A DNA stretch of 48,275 nt from an uncultured Oscillospiraceae bacterium (lineage in GTDB: Bacteria > Bacillota > Clostridia > Oscillospirales > Oscillospiraceae), in assembly GCA_947629955.1 (NCBI GenBank), contig CANRFT010000014.1:1-48275 (forward strand). The letters are read 5' to 3'. Below, in pieces: positions 41,691-48,275 of this stretch (positions are counted from its first letter, which is position 1; the number at the start of each line of letters is the position of its first letter). Position numbers and translations under genes: made by a program. Below the pieces are notes generated by a model. The model was given only the letters and a program-made list of their open reading frames with translations, did not search any database and was not told where the DNA came from.

Positions 41691-41720
41691 TTGACAACAT
41701 CACTGAGACTATGGTACGGT
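41691..41720 (+). promoter_or_regulatory. Promoter of the riboswitch-controlled operon
   Basis: TTGACA (41691-41696) is perfect; a weak -10 (TACGGT, 41715-41720) follows with 18-bp spacing. The riboswitch begins about 15 bp later. Confidence 0.55.
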
Positions 41721-41734
41721 AAAACTGATAACTG

Positions 41735-41830
41735 AACAGGTTGATGTGCAAAAGGCAAACCTGTCGAAAGGCGGGGACGCAAAGCCACGGGTCTAAGGTC
41801 TTGTGACTATGACAGCCGGTTACCATTTCC
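41735..41830 (+). ncRNA. Cyclic di-GMP-I (GEMM-I) riboswitch
   Basis: The GEMM-I core is unmistakable: AAGGCAAACCTGTCGAAAGG, then GGGGACGCAAAGCCACGGGT with CTAAGG, and the closing GACAGCCGGTTACC, which docks by tetraloop-receptor contact (GAAA loop). It senses the second messenger c-di-GMP. A terminator hairpin follows at 41868-41897, so binding likely decides transcription read-through into the lipoprotein and pilus genes. Confidence 0.93.
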
Positions 41831-41867
41831 TTTGTGCTCTATATGGGGCGCGGGTCGTCAAATGATA

Positions 41868-41897
41868 ACCGCTGATGGATTCATCAGTGGTTTTTTT
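41868..41897 (+). terminator. Riboswitch expression-platform terminator
   Basis: 10-bp perfect arms ACCGCTGATG and CATCAGTGGT around GATT, then seven T. It separates the aptamer from the coding region by transcription control. Whether c-di-GMP turns the operon on or off cannot be read from this alone. Confidence 0.85.
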
Positions 41898-41956
41898 AAA
41901 GGCCGGCCACCCATCGACATACTTTATACTATAATGATGCGGCAGGAGGAATTACA

Positions 41957-42976
41957 GTGGAGACCATGAGAAAATACTGCGCGCTGCTCTTGGCGGCTCT
42001 GATGACCTCTCTTCTGCTGGCCGGCTGCGGCCAGACGGGGGGGACTCCTGCGGCCGCTCCGACCGAGGACCTGGACGAGCTGATGCGCGAGGCCTTTGTG
42101 GACGAATATGTTCTCGACTCCGTAGATCTGGAGGATGAGGAGGTCGCGCTGGCGGGATCCCCGCCGGCGGTGCCCACCTTTTTGAAGGTGAGCGCGCCGG
42201 GCCGGGAGGTCAAGAAGAACAACAAGGCGGTCATAGACTACTCGAACGTGAAGGACGGGTACGTGATGGTGCGCTATACGGCGTCCACCACGAAGCGGCT
42301 GAAGGCCCTGGTGCAGGGCCCGACGACCCAGTACCAGTACAACCTGACGTCGGGCGAGTGGACGGCGCTGCCGCTGTCCGACGGGAACGGCTCCTATCAG
42401 GTGGGCGTGTATGAGAACGTGAAGGGCACGTCCTACTCCGGGGTGGTGGCGCAGAAGTTCAAGGTGACGCTGACGGATGAGTACGCGCCGTTCCTGCGGT
42501 CGAATCAGTACGTGGACTTCGAGGCGGCGCCGAACACCGTGGCGAAAGCGGCAGAGCTGTGCAAAGGAAAGGACGACGCCCTGGATAAGGTAAAGGCAGT
42601 CTACACCTATGTGGTAGGGAACATGAGCTACGACAAGAAGCAGGCCGCCACGGTGAAGAGCGGGTATCTGCCGGTGCTGGACACGGTGCTGAAGAAGAAG
42701 ACGGGCATCTGCTTCGACTACGCGGCGCTGATGGCCGGGATGCTCCGGAGCCAGGGCGTGCCGTGCAAGCTGGTAGTGGGGTATGCCGGCACGGCGTACC
42801 ACGCCTGGATCAACGTGTGGTCCGAGAAGACCGGGTGGATCAACAACGCGATCTACTTCGACGGGACGAAGTGGCAGCGGATGGACCCGACATTCGCGGC
42901 CTCGGGGAAGCAGAGCGCGTCGATCATGAAATACATCGGGGACGGCGCGAACTACAGCGCGAAATATTTCTACTGA
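41957..42976 (+). CDS. Transglutaminase-like lipoprotein under c-di-GMP control
   Basis: 339 residues from a GTG with GGAGGA 7 bp upstream; an ATG 9 bp later is possible. The lipobox LLLAGCG gives a lipidated Cys near residue 25. The second half is a transglutaminase-like/papain-fold domain with the triad Cys in TGICFDYAALMAGMLRSQG, His in GTAYHAWINVW and Asp in WQRMDPTFAA. The domain before it (SNVKDGYVMVRYTAST...) is beta-rich. In other Clostridia, c-di-GMP-I riboswitches commonly control surface adhesion and pilus genes; a role in modifying or processing surface proteins is inference. Confidence 0.88.
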   Translation: METMRKYCALLLAALMTSLLLAGCGQTGGTPAAAPTEDLDELMREAFVDEYVLDSVDLEDEEVALAGSPPAVPTFLKVSAPGREVKKNNKAVIDYSNVKDGYVMVRYTASTTKRLKALVQGPTTQYQYNLTSGEWTALPLSDGNGSYQVGVYENVKGTSYSGVVAQKFKVTLTDEYAPFLRSNQYVDFEAAPNTVAKAAELCKGKDDALDKVKAVYTYVVGNMSYDKKQAATVKSGYLPVLDTVLKKKTGICFDYAALMAGMLRSQGVPCKLVVGYAGTAYHAWINVWSEKTGWINNAIYFDGTKWQRMDPTFAASGKQSASIMKYIGDGANYSAKYFY

Positions 42977-42989
42977 TAACCCCATAGAC

Positions 42990-43011
42990 AGGAGGGCCCG
43001 CGGGCCCTCCT
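42990..43011 (+). terminator. Palindromic hairpin between the lipoprotein and pilus genes
   Basis: A 22-bp perfect palindrome (AGGAGGGCCCGCGGGCCCTC and final CT) 14 bp past the lipoprotein stop. Without a T-run it may reduce read-through or protect the upstream message. Confidence 0.55.
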
Positions 43012-43045
43012 ATCTGTGCATATGAAGAACGGGGGAAGATGCGTG

Positions 43046-44092
43046 ATGAGTGCGGAAGTATTGAGAAACGAAGAGATCAGCGAGGTGTGCATGGGGCTGT
43101 CCATGCTGCTGCACGCGGGCGTGGGGGCCGGGGACGGCCTGGCGCTGCTGGCGGAGGAGGAACAGGATGGCCGCAGCCGCGATGTGCTGGCCCGGATGGC
43201 GTCACAAGTGGACGAGGGCGCCTCGCTGGCGGAGGCGTTCCGGACGTCGGAGCGTTTTCCGGACTATGTCTGCGGACTGCTGGAGGTCGGCGAGCGGTCC
43301 GGGCGGATGGAGGAGGCGCTGACGGCCCTGTCCCGGCACTATGAGGACCGGGCCAGGCTGAACCGGCAGATCCGGTCGGCGCTGCTGTACCCGGCGATCC
43401 TGCTGGTGATCATGCTGGCGGTGATCGGGATCCTGCTGGTGAAGGTGCTGCCGGTGTTCAACGACGTGTACGCCTATCTGGGCGGCAGCCTGACGGGGAT
43501 CGCGGGGGGCCTGCTGCAGTTCGGGCAGGCGCTGGACGCGGCGATGCCGGCGCTGTGCGTGGTGCTGGGGATCGTGGTGCTGATCGTCGTCCTGTTCGCC
43601 GCCGTGCCCGCGTTCCGGGAGAAGCTGACGGGCTTTTGGCGGAAGCGGATGGGCGATAAGGGCGTGTCCCGAAAGATCAACACGGCGCGGTTCGCCCAGT
43701 CCCTGTCCATGGGGCTGAGCAGCGGACTGCCTCTGGAGGAGGCGCTGTCCACCGCCGCCTCCCTGCTGGACTCGGTGCCCCCGGCCAAGGCCCGCTGCCT
43801 GGACTGCATAAAGCGGCTGGAGGCCGGAGAGTCCATGTCCGACGCCATGAAGGGGTCCCAGGTGCTGCCGCAGGCGGAGTGCCGGCTGCTGGAGCTGGGG
43901 CTGCGGAGCGGGACCGGGGACGCGGCGATGGAGCAGATCGCCCGGCGGCTGACAGAGGACAGCGAGATGGCGCTGCAGGAGCTGGTGGGGCGCGTGGAGC
44001 CCGCGCTGGTGATGGTGACGTCGATCCTGGTGGGGCTGATCCTGCTGTCCGTGATGCTGCCGCTGATGAACATCATGTCCGCGATCGGGTGA
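43046..44092 (+). CDS. pilC: Type II secretion / type IV pilus inner-membrane platform protein (GspF/PilC)
   Basis: 348 residues. Two GspF domains: first with LLHAGVGAGDGLALLAEE, FPDYVCGLLEVGERSGRMEE and ALLYPAILLVIMLAVIGILL; second with FAQSLSMGLSSGLPLEEALS, LLELGLRSGTGDAAMEQIA and a last helix LVMVTSILVGLILLSVMLP. It anchors the assembly ATPase at the membrane. The ATG at 43046 has GGGGGAAG at good distance; ATGs upstream lack such a site. First gene of a tightly packed six-gene pilus set. Confidence 0.9.
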   Translation: MSAEVLRNEEISEVCMGLSMLLHAGVGAGDGLALLAEEEQDGRSRDVLARMASQVDEGASLAEAFRTSERFPDYVCGLLEVGERSGRMEEALTALSRHYEDRARLNRQIRSALLYPAILLVIMLAVIGILLVKVLPVFNDVYAYLGGSLTGIAGGLLQFGQALDAAMPALCVVLGIVVLIVVLFAAVPAFREKLTGFWRKRMGDKGVSRKINTARFAQSLSMGLSSGLPLEEALSTAASLLDSVPPAKARCLDCIKRLEAGESMSDAMKGSQVLPQAECRLLELGLRSGTGDAAMEQIARRLTEDSEMALQELVGRVEPALVMVTSILVGLILLSVMLPLMNIMSAIG

Positions 44093-44098
44093 GATACG

Positions 44099-44425
44099 AT
44101 GAAGAAACAGATGAAGAAACGGCTGCCCGGCCTGCTGCGGGGGCTTGTGACGCCCCTGATCGCGGTCGCGGTGCTGATATGCTTCTTTGCCGGTGTGTCC
44201 AATCTGGAGAGCGGGAGCGGCGACGAGGGAAAGCGGCAGCTGGAGGAGTCGATCCGGCGGACGGCTGCGGCGTGCTACGCGACAGAGGGGATCTATCCCC
44301 CGACGGTGAGCTACATGGAGGAGCACTACGGGCTGCAGGTGGATGAGAGCAGGTACTTCGTGGATTATCAGGTGTTCGCGTCCAACCTGATGCCCACCTT
44401 CACGGTACTGGAGCGGAGCGAATGA
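44099..44425 (+). CDS. Small membrane protein of the pilus cluster
   Basis: 108 residues. A basic start (MKKQMKKRLPGLLRG) leads to one membrane helix (TPLIAVAVLICFFAGVSNLE) and a soluble outer part with ATEGIYPPTVSYMEEHYG, a phrase seen in pseudopilin-like clostridial proteins. No canonical G-F/E prepilin cleavage site. It lies 6 bp after pilC and is probably a minor pseudopilin or assembly partner. Confidence 0.7.
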   Translation: MKKQMKKRLPGLLRGLVTPLIAVAVLICFFAGVSNLESGSGDEGKRQLEESIRRTAAACYATEGIYPPTVSYMEEHYGLQVDESRYFVDYQVFASNLMPTFTVLERSE

Positions 44426-44447
44426 GCGTGGAAAGGGCTGAGAAGTC

Positions 44448-44933
44448 ATGAACCAGCGGCGGCAGAGGCATCAGATAGACGGACTGATCACGCTGGTGCT
44501 GTTCGGCGTGTTCGCGGCGTGTGTGCTGTCGGTGCTGCTGACGGGAGCGAAGGTGTACCGGGAGCTGACGGCGGAGGACCGGGCGGCCGGCGACCGGCGC
44601 GTGTGCGCGCAGTACATCGCGACGAAGGTGCGGCAGGTGCCGTCAGGAGACGCGATAAAAGTGGAGAGCGAGGCCGGTCTGGATGTGCTGTCCTACGCGG
44701 AGGAGATCGAGGGCGAGCAGTACATCACGCGGATCTATTACAGCGACGGATGGATCCGGGAGCTGTTCACCTTCGGGGAGGCGGAGTTCTTCCCGGAGGA
44801 CGGTGAGCGGATCGCGGAGGCGCGGGGGCTGTCCATGGAGCTGGAGGACGGCGTGCTGCGCGTGGAGATCGAGGACGCGGACGGGATCGGGACGGAGCTC
44901 GTCCTGGCGCTGAGAGGAGGCGCGGGGACATGA
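44448..44933 (+). CDS. DUF4860-type pilus-cluster membrane protein
   Basis: 161 residues. N-terminal helix (GLITLVLFGVFAACVLSVLL) follows a basic start and precedes a mixed domain with CAQYIATKVRQVP and YITRIYYSDGWIRELFTFGE, matching DUF4860, found in clostridial pilus-like operons. Topology is pseudopilin-like. It overlaps the next gene by 4 bp. Confidence 0.75.
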   Translation: MNQRRQRHQIDGLITLVLFGVFAACVLSVLLTGAKVYRELTAEDRAAGDRRVCAQYIATKVRQVPSGDAIKVESEAGLDVLSYAEEIEGEQYITRIYYSDGWIRELFTFGEAEFFPEDGERIAEARGLSMELEDGVLRVEIEDADGIGTELVLALRGGAGT

Positions 44934-45388
44934 GGAGCAAGGCGCCGCTGGCGCTGATGGAGCAGGCGGTGATGGTGCTGGTGTTCGCCCTGGCGGCGGC
45001 GCTGTGCCTGCGGGTATTCGTGTGGTGCGACCGGACGTCGGATCGCGGGATCGCGCGGGACCGGGCGGTGATCGAGGCGCAGAACGCCGCGGAGATCATG
45101 AAAAACGAGGGGTCCGGCGGCAAGGACATGGAGTCCGTGCTGGACTCCGTTGCGGAGAAGCTGGGCGCCTCCGATGCCGCCGAGGGACAGGAGCCGTGCG
45201 TCCTGATCCTCTATGACAAAGATTGGAATGTGGCCGGAGAGCGGAACGCCGCCTACGGCCTGTGGGCGGAGCCTGCGGAAAGCGGAGAGGCGGGCCTTGC
45301 CATAGCCCACATCTGCGTGAGGGAGCTGGGCGACGCCGAGGCGCTTTTTGAATTGAACGTGGCCTGGCAGACGGAGGTGGGAGCATGA
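44930..45388 (+). CDS. Pseudopilin-like membrane protein
   Basis: 152 residues. One N-terminal helix (EQAVMVLVFALAAALCLRVF) follows the short start MRSKAPLALM; the Glu-Gln at the helix start resembles the Glu5 position of prepilins. The outer domain contains AQNAAEIMKNEGSGG and CVLILYDKDWNVAGE. No signature beyond topology. Coupled by overlaps to both neighbours. Confidence 0.65.
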   Translation: MRSKAPLALMEQAVMVLVFALAAALCLRVFVWCDRTSDRGIARDRAVIEAQNAAEIMKNEGSGGKDMESVLDSVAEKLGASDAAEGQEPCVLILYDKDWNVAGERNAAYGLWAEPAESGEAGLAIAHICVRELGDAEALFELNVAWQTEVGA

Positions 45389-45825
45389 ACGAGGAGAAGA
45401 AGCGGTTCTCCCCCCCCACGGTGGGCGGCAGCTCGCTGCTGGTGATCTTCGCGGTGCTGTGCCTGACGGTGTTCGCGCTGCTGTCCCTGTCCACGGTGCA
45501 GGCGGACGACCGGCTGGGCAGGGCGTCGGCGGAGGCGGTGAGCGGCTACTATGAGGCCGACACCCGGGCGGAGGCCATCCTGGCCCGGCTGCGCGGCGGG
45601 GAGCGACTGGAAGGGGTGGACTTTGCCACGTCTGCCGCCGATCCGGGCCGCACCACCGTCAGCTATGCCTGCGCCATCTCGGAGACGCAGGCGCTTCGGG
45701 TCCGGGTGGTCTTTCCCAACGGACTGGGAGACGATTACGAGATAGAGGAGTGGCAGGCGGTGTCCACCGCCGATTGGGAGCCGGAGGACGGGATCACCGT
45801 CTGGGACGGCGAGACATTCGAGTGA
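45385..45825 (+). CDS. Pseudopilin-like membrane protein
   Basis: 146 residues. Helix GGSSLLVIFAVLCLTVFALL after a charged start, then a small outer domain (YEADTRAEAILARLRGGE; ALRVRVVFPNGLGDDYEIEE). The G-G-S-S start of the helix recalls a class III signal. Overlaps the previous gene by 4 bp and lies 17 bp before the ATPase gene. Confidence 0.65.
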   Translation: MNEEKKRFSPPTVGGSSLLVIFAVLCLTVFALLSLSTVQADDRLGRASAEAVSGYYEADTRAEAILARLRGGERLEGVDFATSAADPGRTTVSYACAISETQALRVRVVFPNGLGDDYEIEEWQAVSTADWEPEDGITVWDGETFE

Positions 45826-45842
45826 CAAGGGGGCCAAATGAG

Positions 45843-46898
45843 ATGGAGATCACAGAATATCTGCGCGTCGCCGTGGAAAACGGCGCGTCCGACCTGTTCA
45901 TCGTGGCAGGCGGACCGGTGAGTTACAAGGTAAAAGGCGCGATCCGGAGCGTCGACGGAGAGAAGATCTTCCCCCAGGAGGCGGAGCGGCTGATCCGGGC
46001 GCTGTATCAGGAGGCGGGCCGGGACATCGGCCGCTATCTCCAGAGCGGGGACGACGACTTTTCCTTCGCCATCGGGGGCCTGGCCCGGTTCCGTGTGAAC
46101 ACGTACCGGCAGCGGGGTTCTATGGCGGCGGTGGTGCGTGTGGTGGCCTTCGACATCCCGGACTGGCGGAGCCTGCACATCCCGGAGGAGGTCATGGCTC
46201 TGGCGGAGGTGGACCACGGAATGGTGCTGGTGACCGGGACGGCGGGAAGCGGCAAATCCACCACACAGGCGTGCATCATCGACCGGATCAACAAGACCCG
46301 GAGCTGCCACGTGATCACCCTGGAGGACCCCATCGAGTACCTGCACCGGGACCAGAAGAGCATCATCAGCCAGCGGGAGATCGCCATCGACACGGAGAAC
46401 TATCTGACGGCGCTGCGGGCCTGCCTGCGGCAGGCGCCGGACGTGATCCTGCTGGGAGAGATGCGGGACCACGAGACGATCCGCACGGCCATGACGGCGG
46501 CGGAGACAGGACACCTGCTGATCGCGACGCTGCACACCAACGGGGCGGTGAACACCATCGACCGGATCATCGACTCCTTCCCGCCGGCGCAGCAGGGACA
46601 GATCCGGATCCAGCTGAGCACGGTGCTGCACACGGTGGTGTCCCAGCAGCTGATCCCCGGAGTGGACGGGGGCATGGTGCCGGCTTATGAGATCATGCAC
46701 ATGAACAGCGCCATCAAGAGCCTGATCCGGGACAGCAAGAGCCATCAGATCGATAATGCCATCGCGTCCGGGGGCGCGGAGGGGATGCTGTCCATGGACC
46801 AGTCCATACTGAACCTGTGCAAGGCGGGGCTGATCGACAGGGACACCGCCCTGGGCTACGCGGTGAACGCCGAGCAGATGAAGCGGCGCATCGGGTGA
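45843..46898 (+). CDS. pilT: PilT-type pilus ATPase
   Basis: 351 residues. Walker A VTGTAGSGKSTTQA, the Asp box HVITLEDPIEYLH, Walker B PDVILLGEMRDHETIRTAM and the His box AAETGHLLIATLHTN are complete. The N-terminal PAS-like domain starts AVENGASDLFIVAGG. Length and motif set match PilT (retraction) rather than the longer PilB/GspE, yet it is the only ATPase in the cluster and might drive assembly here. The ATG at 45843 is preceded by AAGGGGG. Confidence 0.9.
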   Translation: MEITEYLRVAVENGASDLFIVAGGPVSYKVKGAIRSVDGEKIFPQEAERLIRALYQEAGRDIGRYLQSGDDDFSFAIGGLARFRVNTYRQRGSMAAVVRVVAFDIPDWRSLHIPEEVMALAEVDHGMVLVTGTAGSGKSTTQACIIDRINKTRSCHVITLEDPIEYLHRDQKSIISQREIAIDTENYLTALRACLRQAPDVILLGEMRDHETIRTAMTAAETGHLLIATLHTNGAVNTIDRIIDSFPPAQQGQIRIQLSTVLHTVVSQQLIPGVDGGMVPAYEIMHMNSAIKSLIRDSKSHQIDNAIASGGAEGMLSMDQSILNLCKAGLIDRDTALGYAVNAEQMKRRIG

Positions 46899-46932
46899 CC
46901 GGGCAAGAGGAAGATACACGGAGGCGCGGTCC

Positions 46933-47763
46933 ATGGAAAGCGGCAAAAAGAGCAGGTTGGGCAAGGTGCGGATCGTATTGGGCGTGATCTGCCTTGTGGT
47001 ATTCTGCGTATCGGCGTATATGATCGCCTCGCAGCTGATCGAGGAGAGACGGGAGGCGAACGCGTTCCAGGATCTGATCGACCAGATCGAGCAGGCGGAG
47101 CCGTCCAAGAGGCCGGACAGCACCGCGGCGCCCCAGCAGAGCGGGGAGCCCGCCGGCGAAGAAGACCCGCCGGAGGAGCCTGTGGACGACGTCAGCAAAT
47201 ATCAGGTGCTCTATGAGCAGAACCAGGACCTGTTCGGATGGATCCGGATCGACGGCACCATCGTGAACTACCCGGTGATGCACACGCCGGAGGACCCGGA
47301 ATACTATCTGCGCCGCGCGTTCGACGGGAGCCACTCCACTGGCGGCGTCCCCTTCCTGGACGCGGAGTGCTATCAGGACTGCGGGAATTACATCGTATAC
47401 GGGCATCACATGCGGAACGGCACCATGTTCGCCACGCTCTCCGAGTACGCCGACGAGGCGTTCTGGCGGGAGCACCCCACCATCCATTTTGACACCCTGG
47501 AGAAGGCCGGAGAGTACGAGGTGCTGGCAGCCTTTTATGCGAAGGTCTACCGGCGGGACGATGAAAACGTCTTCCGCTACTACAACTACGTCGATCTGAC
47601 CGATGAGGCCGTCTTCGACGAGTACCTCGGCTGGATCAAGGAGGTATCGCTCTACGATACCGGCGTGACGGCGGAGTTCGGAGACCAGCTTTTGACCCTT
47701 ACCACATGCAGCTACCACACCACAAACGGCAGATTCGTAGTGGTGGCAAGGGAAAAGACTTGA
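46933..47763 (+). CDS. srtB: Class B sortase
   Basis: 276 residues. An N-terminal membrane anchor (VRIVLGVICLVVFCVSAYM) and Pro/Glu-rich linker precede the SrtB catalytic domain: WIRIDGTIVNYPVMHTPED, FLDAE, YIVYGHHMRNGTMFA (catalytic His), TLTTCSYHTTNGRFVVVARE (Cys and Arg). It attaches or polymerises surface proteins at the cell wall. Its place after the pilus genes suggests it anchors one of the products, but no sorting-signal protein is seen nearby. Terminator follows. Confidence 0.92.
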   Translation: MESGKKSRLGKVRIVLGVICLVVFCVSAYMIASQLIEERREANAFQDLIDQIEQAEPSKRPDSTAAPQQSGEPAGEEDPPEEPVDDVSKYQVLYEQNQDLFGWIRIDGTIVNYPVMHTPEDPEYYLRRAFDGSHSTGGVPFLDAECYQDCGNYIVYGHHMRNGTMFATLSEYADEAFWREHPTIHFDTLEKAGEYEVLAAFYAKVYRRDDENVFRYYNYVDLTDEAVFDEYLGWIKEVSLYDTGVTAEFGDQLLTLTTCSYHTTNGRFVVVAREKT

Positions 47764-47800
47764 CATCCATCAAATCAAAAACAGACAAGCCCAAAACAAA

Positions 47801-47842
47801 AGGCCTCTGACCGGGTCGGCAGACCCGGTCAGAGGCCTTCTC
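47801..47842 (+). terminator. Operon terminator
   Basis: 17-bp perfect arms AGGCCTCTGACCGGGTC and complement followed by TCTCTTATT, 37 bp after srtB. Confidence 0.85.
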
Positions 47843-47860
47843 TTATTCGGGAAAAACAGC

Positions 47861-47898
47861 GATCCGAACCCATCTCCCACAGGAAACGGGTTCGGATC
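47861..47898. repeat. Inverted repeat
   Basis: 11-bp arms GATCCGAACCC and GGGTTCGGATC with a 16-nt loop. Possible operator or second hairpin; function unknown. Confidence 0.5.
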
Positions 47899-48032
47899 AC
47901 AGGGGGTTGGTACGGATATTCATAAGGGATTCCGCAAAACATCAAAAATCCGGCGCTGAACACACATGCCGAGCTATGATACAGCAGACACAAATTGTAT
48001 TAAAAAACCTATGAAAACGCTCAGAAATGCTT

Positions 48033-48095
48033 GATATGCTCCCCCTATAGTAGACAGTGAAAAGGAAAACACTGTCGAGATAGGGGGAGCATATC
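48033..48095. mobile_element. Long imperfect palindrome, transposon-end-like
   Basis: Arms of 26-27 bp (GATATGCTCCCCCTATAGTA onward at 48033-48059, complement 48070-48095) with about 3 mismatches and a 10-nt loop. The layout resembles the start of IS-type elements or a small non-autonomous remnant. No transposase is present in the window. Confidence 0.4.
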
Positions 48096-48212
48096 CAATT
48101 GAAATGTCAATACTCGGTACACCTGACATTGGAGAGTAGTTCATTTTTTATATTGCTCGGATATTTATAACGGAGTCTTTTTCGTTATCGCAACAAGTCT
48201 TTTATTTTAGAC

Positions 48213-48275
48213 TCATCCCCTGAAAGCATTGACAGAAAGAATTGCCACGCCCAAGACCGTCAGGACGACGCCCAC
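48213..48275 (-). CDS. C-terminal end of a membrane protein (partial)
   Basis: The last 20 codons of a minus-strand gene run off the right edge (GVVLTVLGVAILSVNAFRG then TGA). The hydrophobic end resembles the fourth helix of small multidrug resistance proteins, but the piece is too short to be sure. Confidence 0.4.
   Translation of the reverse strand: MGVVLTVLGVAILSVNAFRG

Overview
The window looks like a chromosome segment of a high-GC, endospore-forming member of the Clostridia, most likely an Oscillospiraceae/Flavonifractor-type gut bacterium. The evidence is SpoVAC, two proteins with triple S-layer-homology (SLH) anchors, Gram-positive promoters and Shine-Dalgarno sites, a class B sortase and a c-di-GMP-I riboswitch. 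The organism call is inference from gene content only.

Left chromosomal part (1-18.2 kb): a small Cys-motif redox protein, an SLH/RCC1-repeat surface protein, a minus-strand block (SLH phosphodiester glycosidase, MATE exporter, SpoVAC), the radical-SAM heme chaperone HemW, a hemolysin III-like membrane protein, a CBS/DRTGG inorganic diphosphatase, an SLC45/GPH-like MFS carrier, a BvgS-like hybrid sensor kinase and a HAD hydrolase.

Middle part (18.2-41.2 kb): an integrated genomic island. Its ends are a 23-bp direct repeat that equals the 3' end of a tRNA-Leu(CAG) gene (18213-18235 and 41208-41230). The complete tRNA lies at the right end. The left copy is still followed, in tRNA orientation, by what looks like the tRNA's original terminator. 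A 26-bp sequence containing two ATAAGGCTAA units is repeated just inside both ends and may be the arm-type binding sites of the integrase. A tyrosine recombinase sits at the right end beside a small excisionase-like protein, with a second tyrosine recombinase further in.

The main cargo is a type III CRISPR-Cas system. Its subunit layout matches the fused III-D variant (III-Dv): an HD-less Cas10, a 661-residue fusion that reads as Cas7-Cas5-Cas11, a double Cas7, a Csx19-like small protein and a Cas7 with a large insertion. The same leftward operon continues with a CARF-HEPN RNase, a standalone CARF protein, a protein that resembles an RNA-polymerase sigma factor, and Cas6. Two CRISPR arrays with nearly identical leaders flank the operon in inverted orientation, and a third, decayed repeat-leader copy lies to the right. 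cas1 and cas2 are absent. Accessory genes left of array 1 are a Gly-rich peptide, a Csx20-like small protein (possible ring nuclease), two DUF4230 proteins and a NYN/PIN-like nuclease. Right of array 2 come a second Gly-rich peptide, a lipoprotein with an XRE regulator, a phd-doc toxin-antitoxin pair and about 1.6 kb of apparently non-coding, hairpin-rich DNA.

Right chromosomal part (41.2-48.3 kb): tRNA-Leu(CAG), tRNA-Leu(GAG), then a c-di-GMP-I riboswitch with a terminator that precedes a transglutaminase-like lipoprotein and a type IV pilus-like set (PilC, four small membrane/pseudopilin-like proteins, PilT) ending in a class B sortase. The window ends with hairpins, a long palindrome resembling a transposon remnant, and the last codons of a membrane protein.

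The most interesting candidate for new biology is the pairing of CARF sensor proteins with a sigma-factor-like protein inside the type III operon. It suggests that cyclic oligoadenylate made by Cas10 might control transcription as well as RNA cleavage. This is inference from sequence and context.
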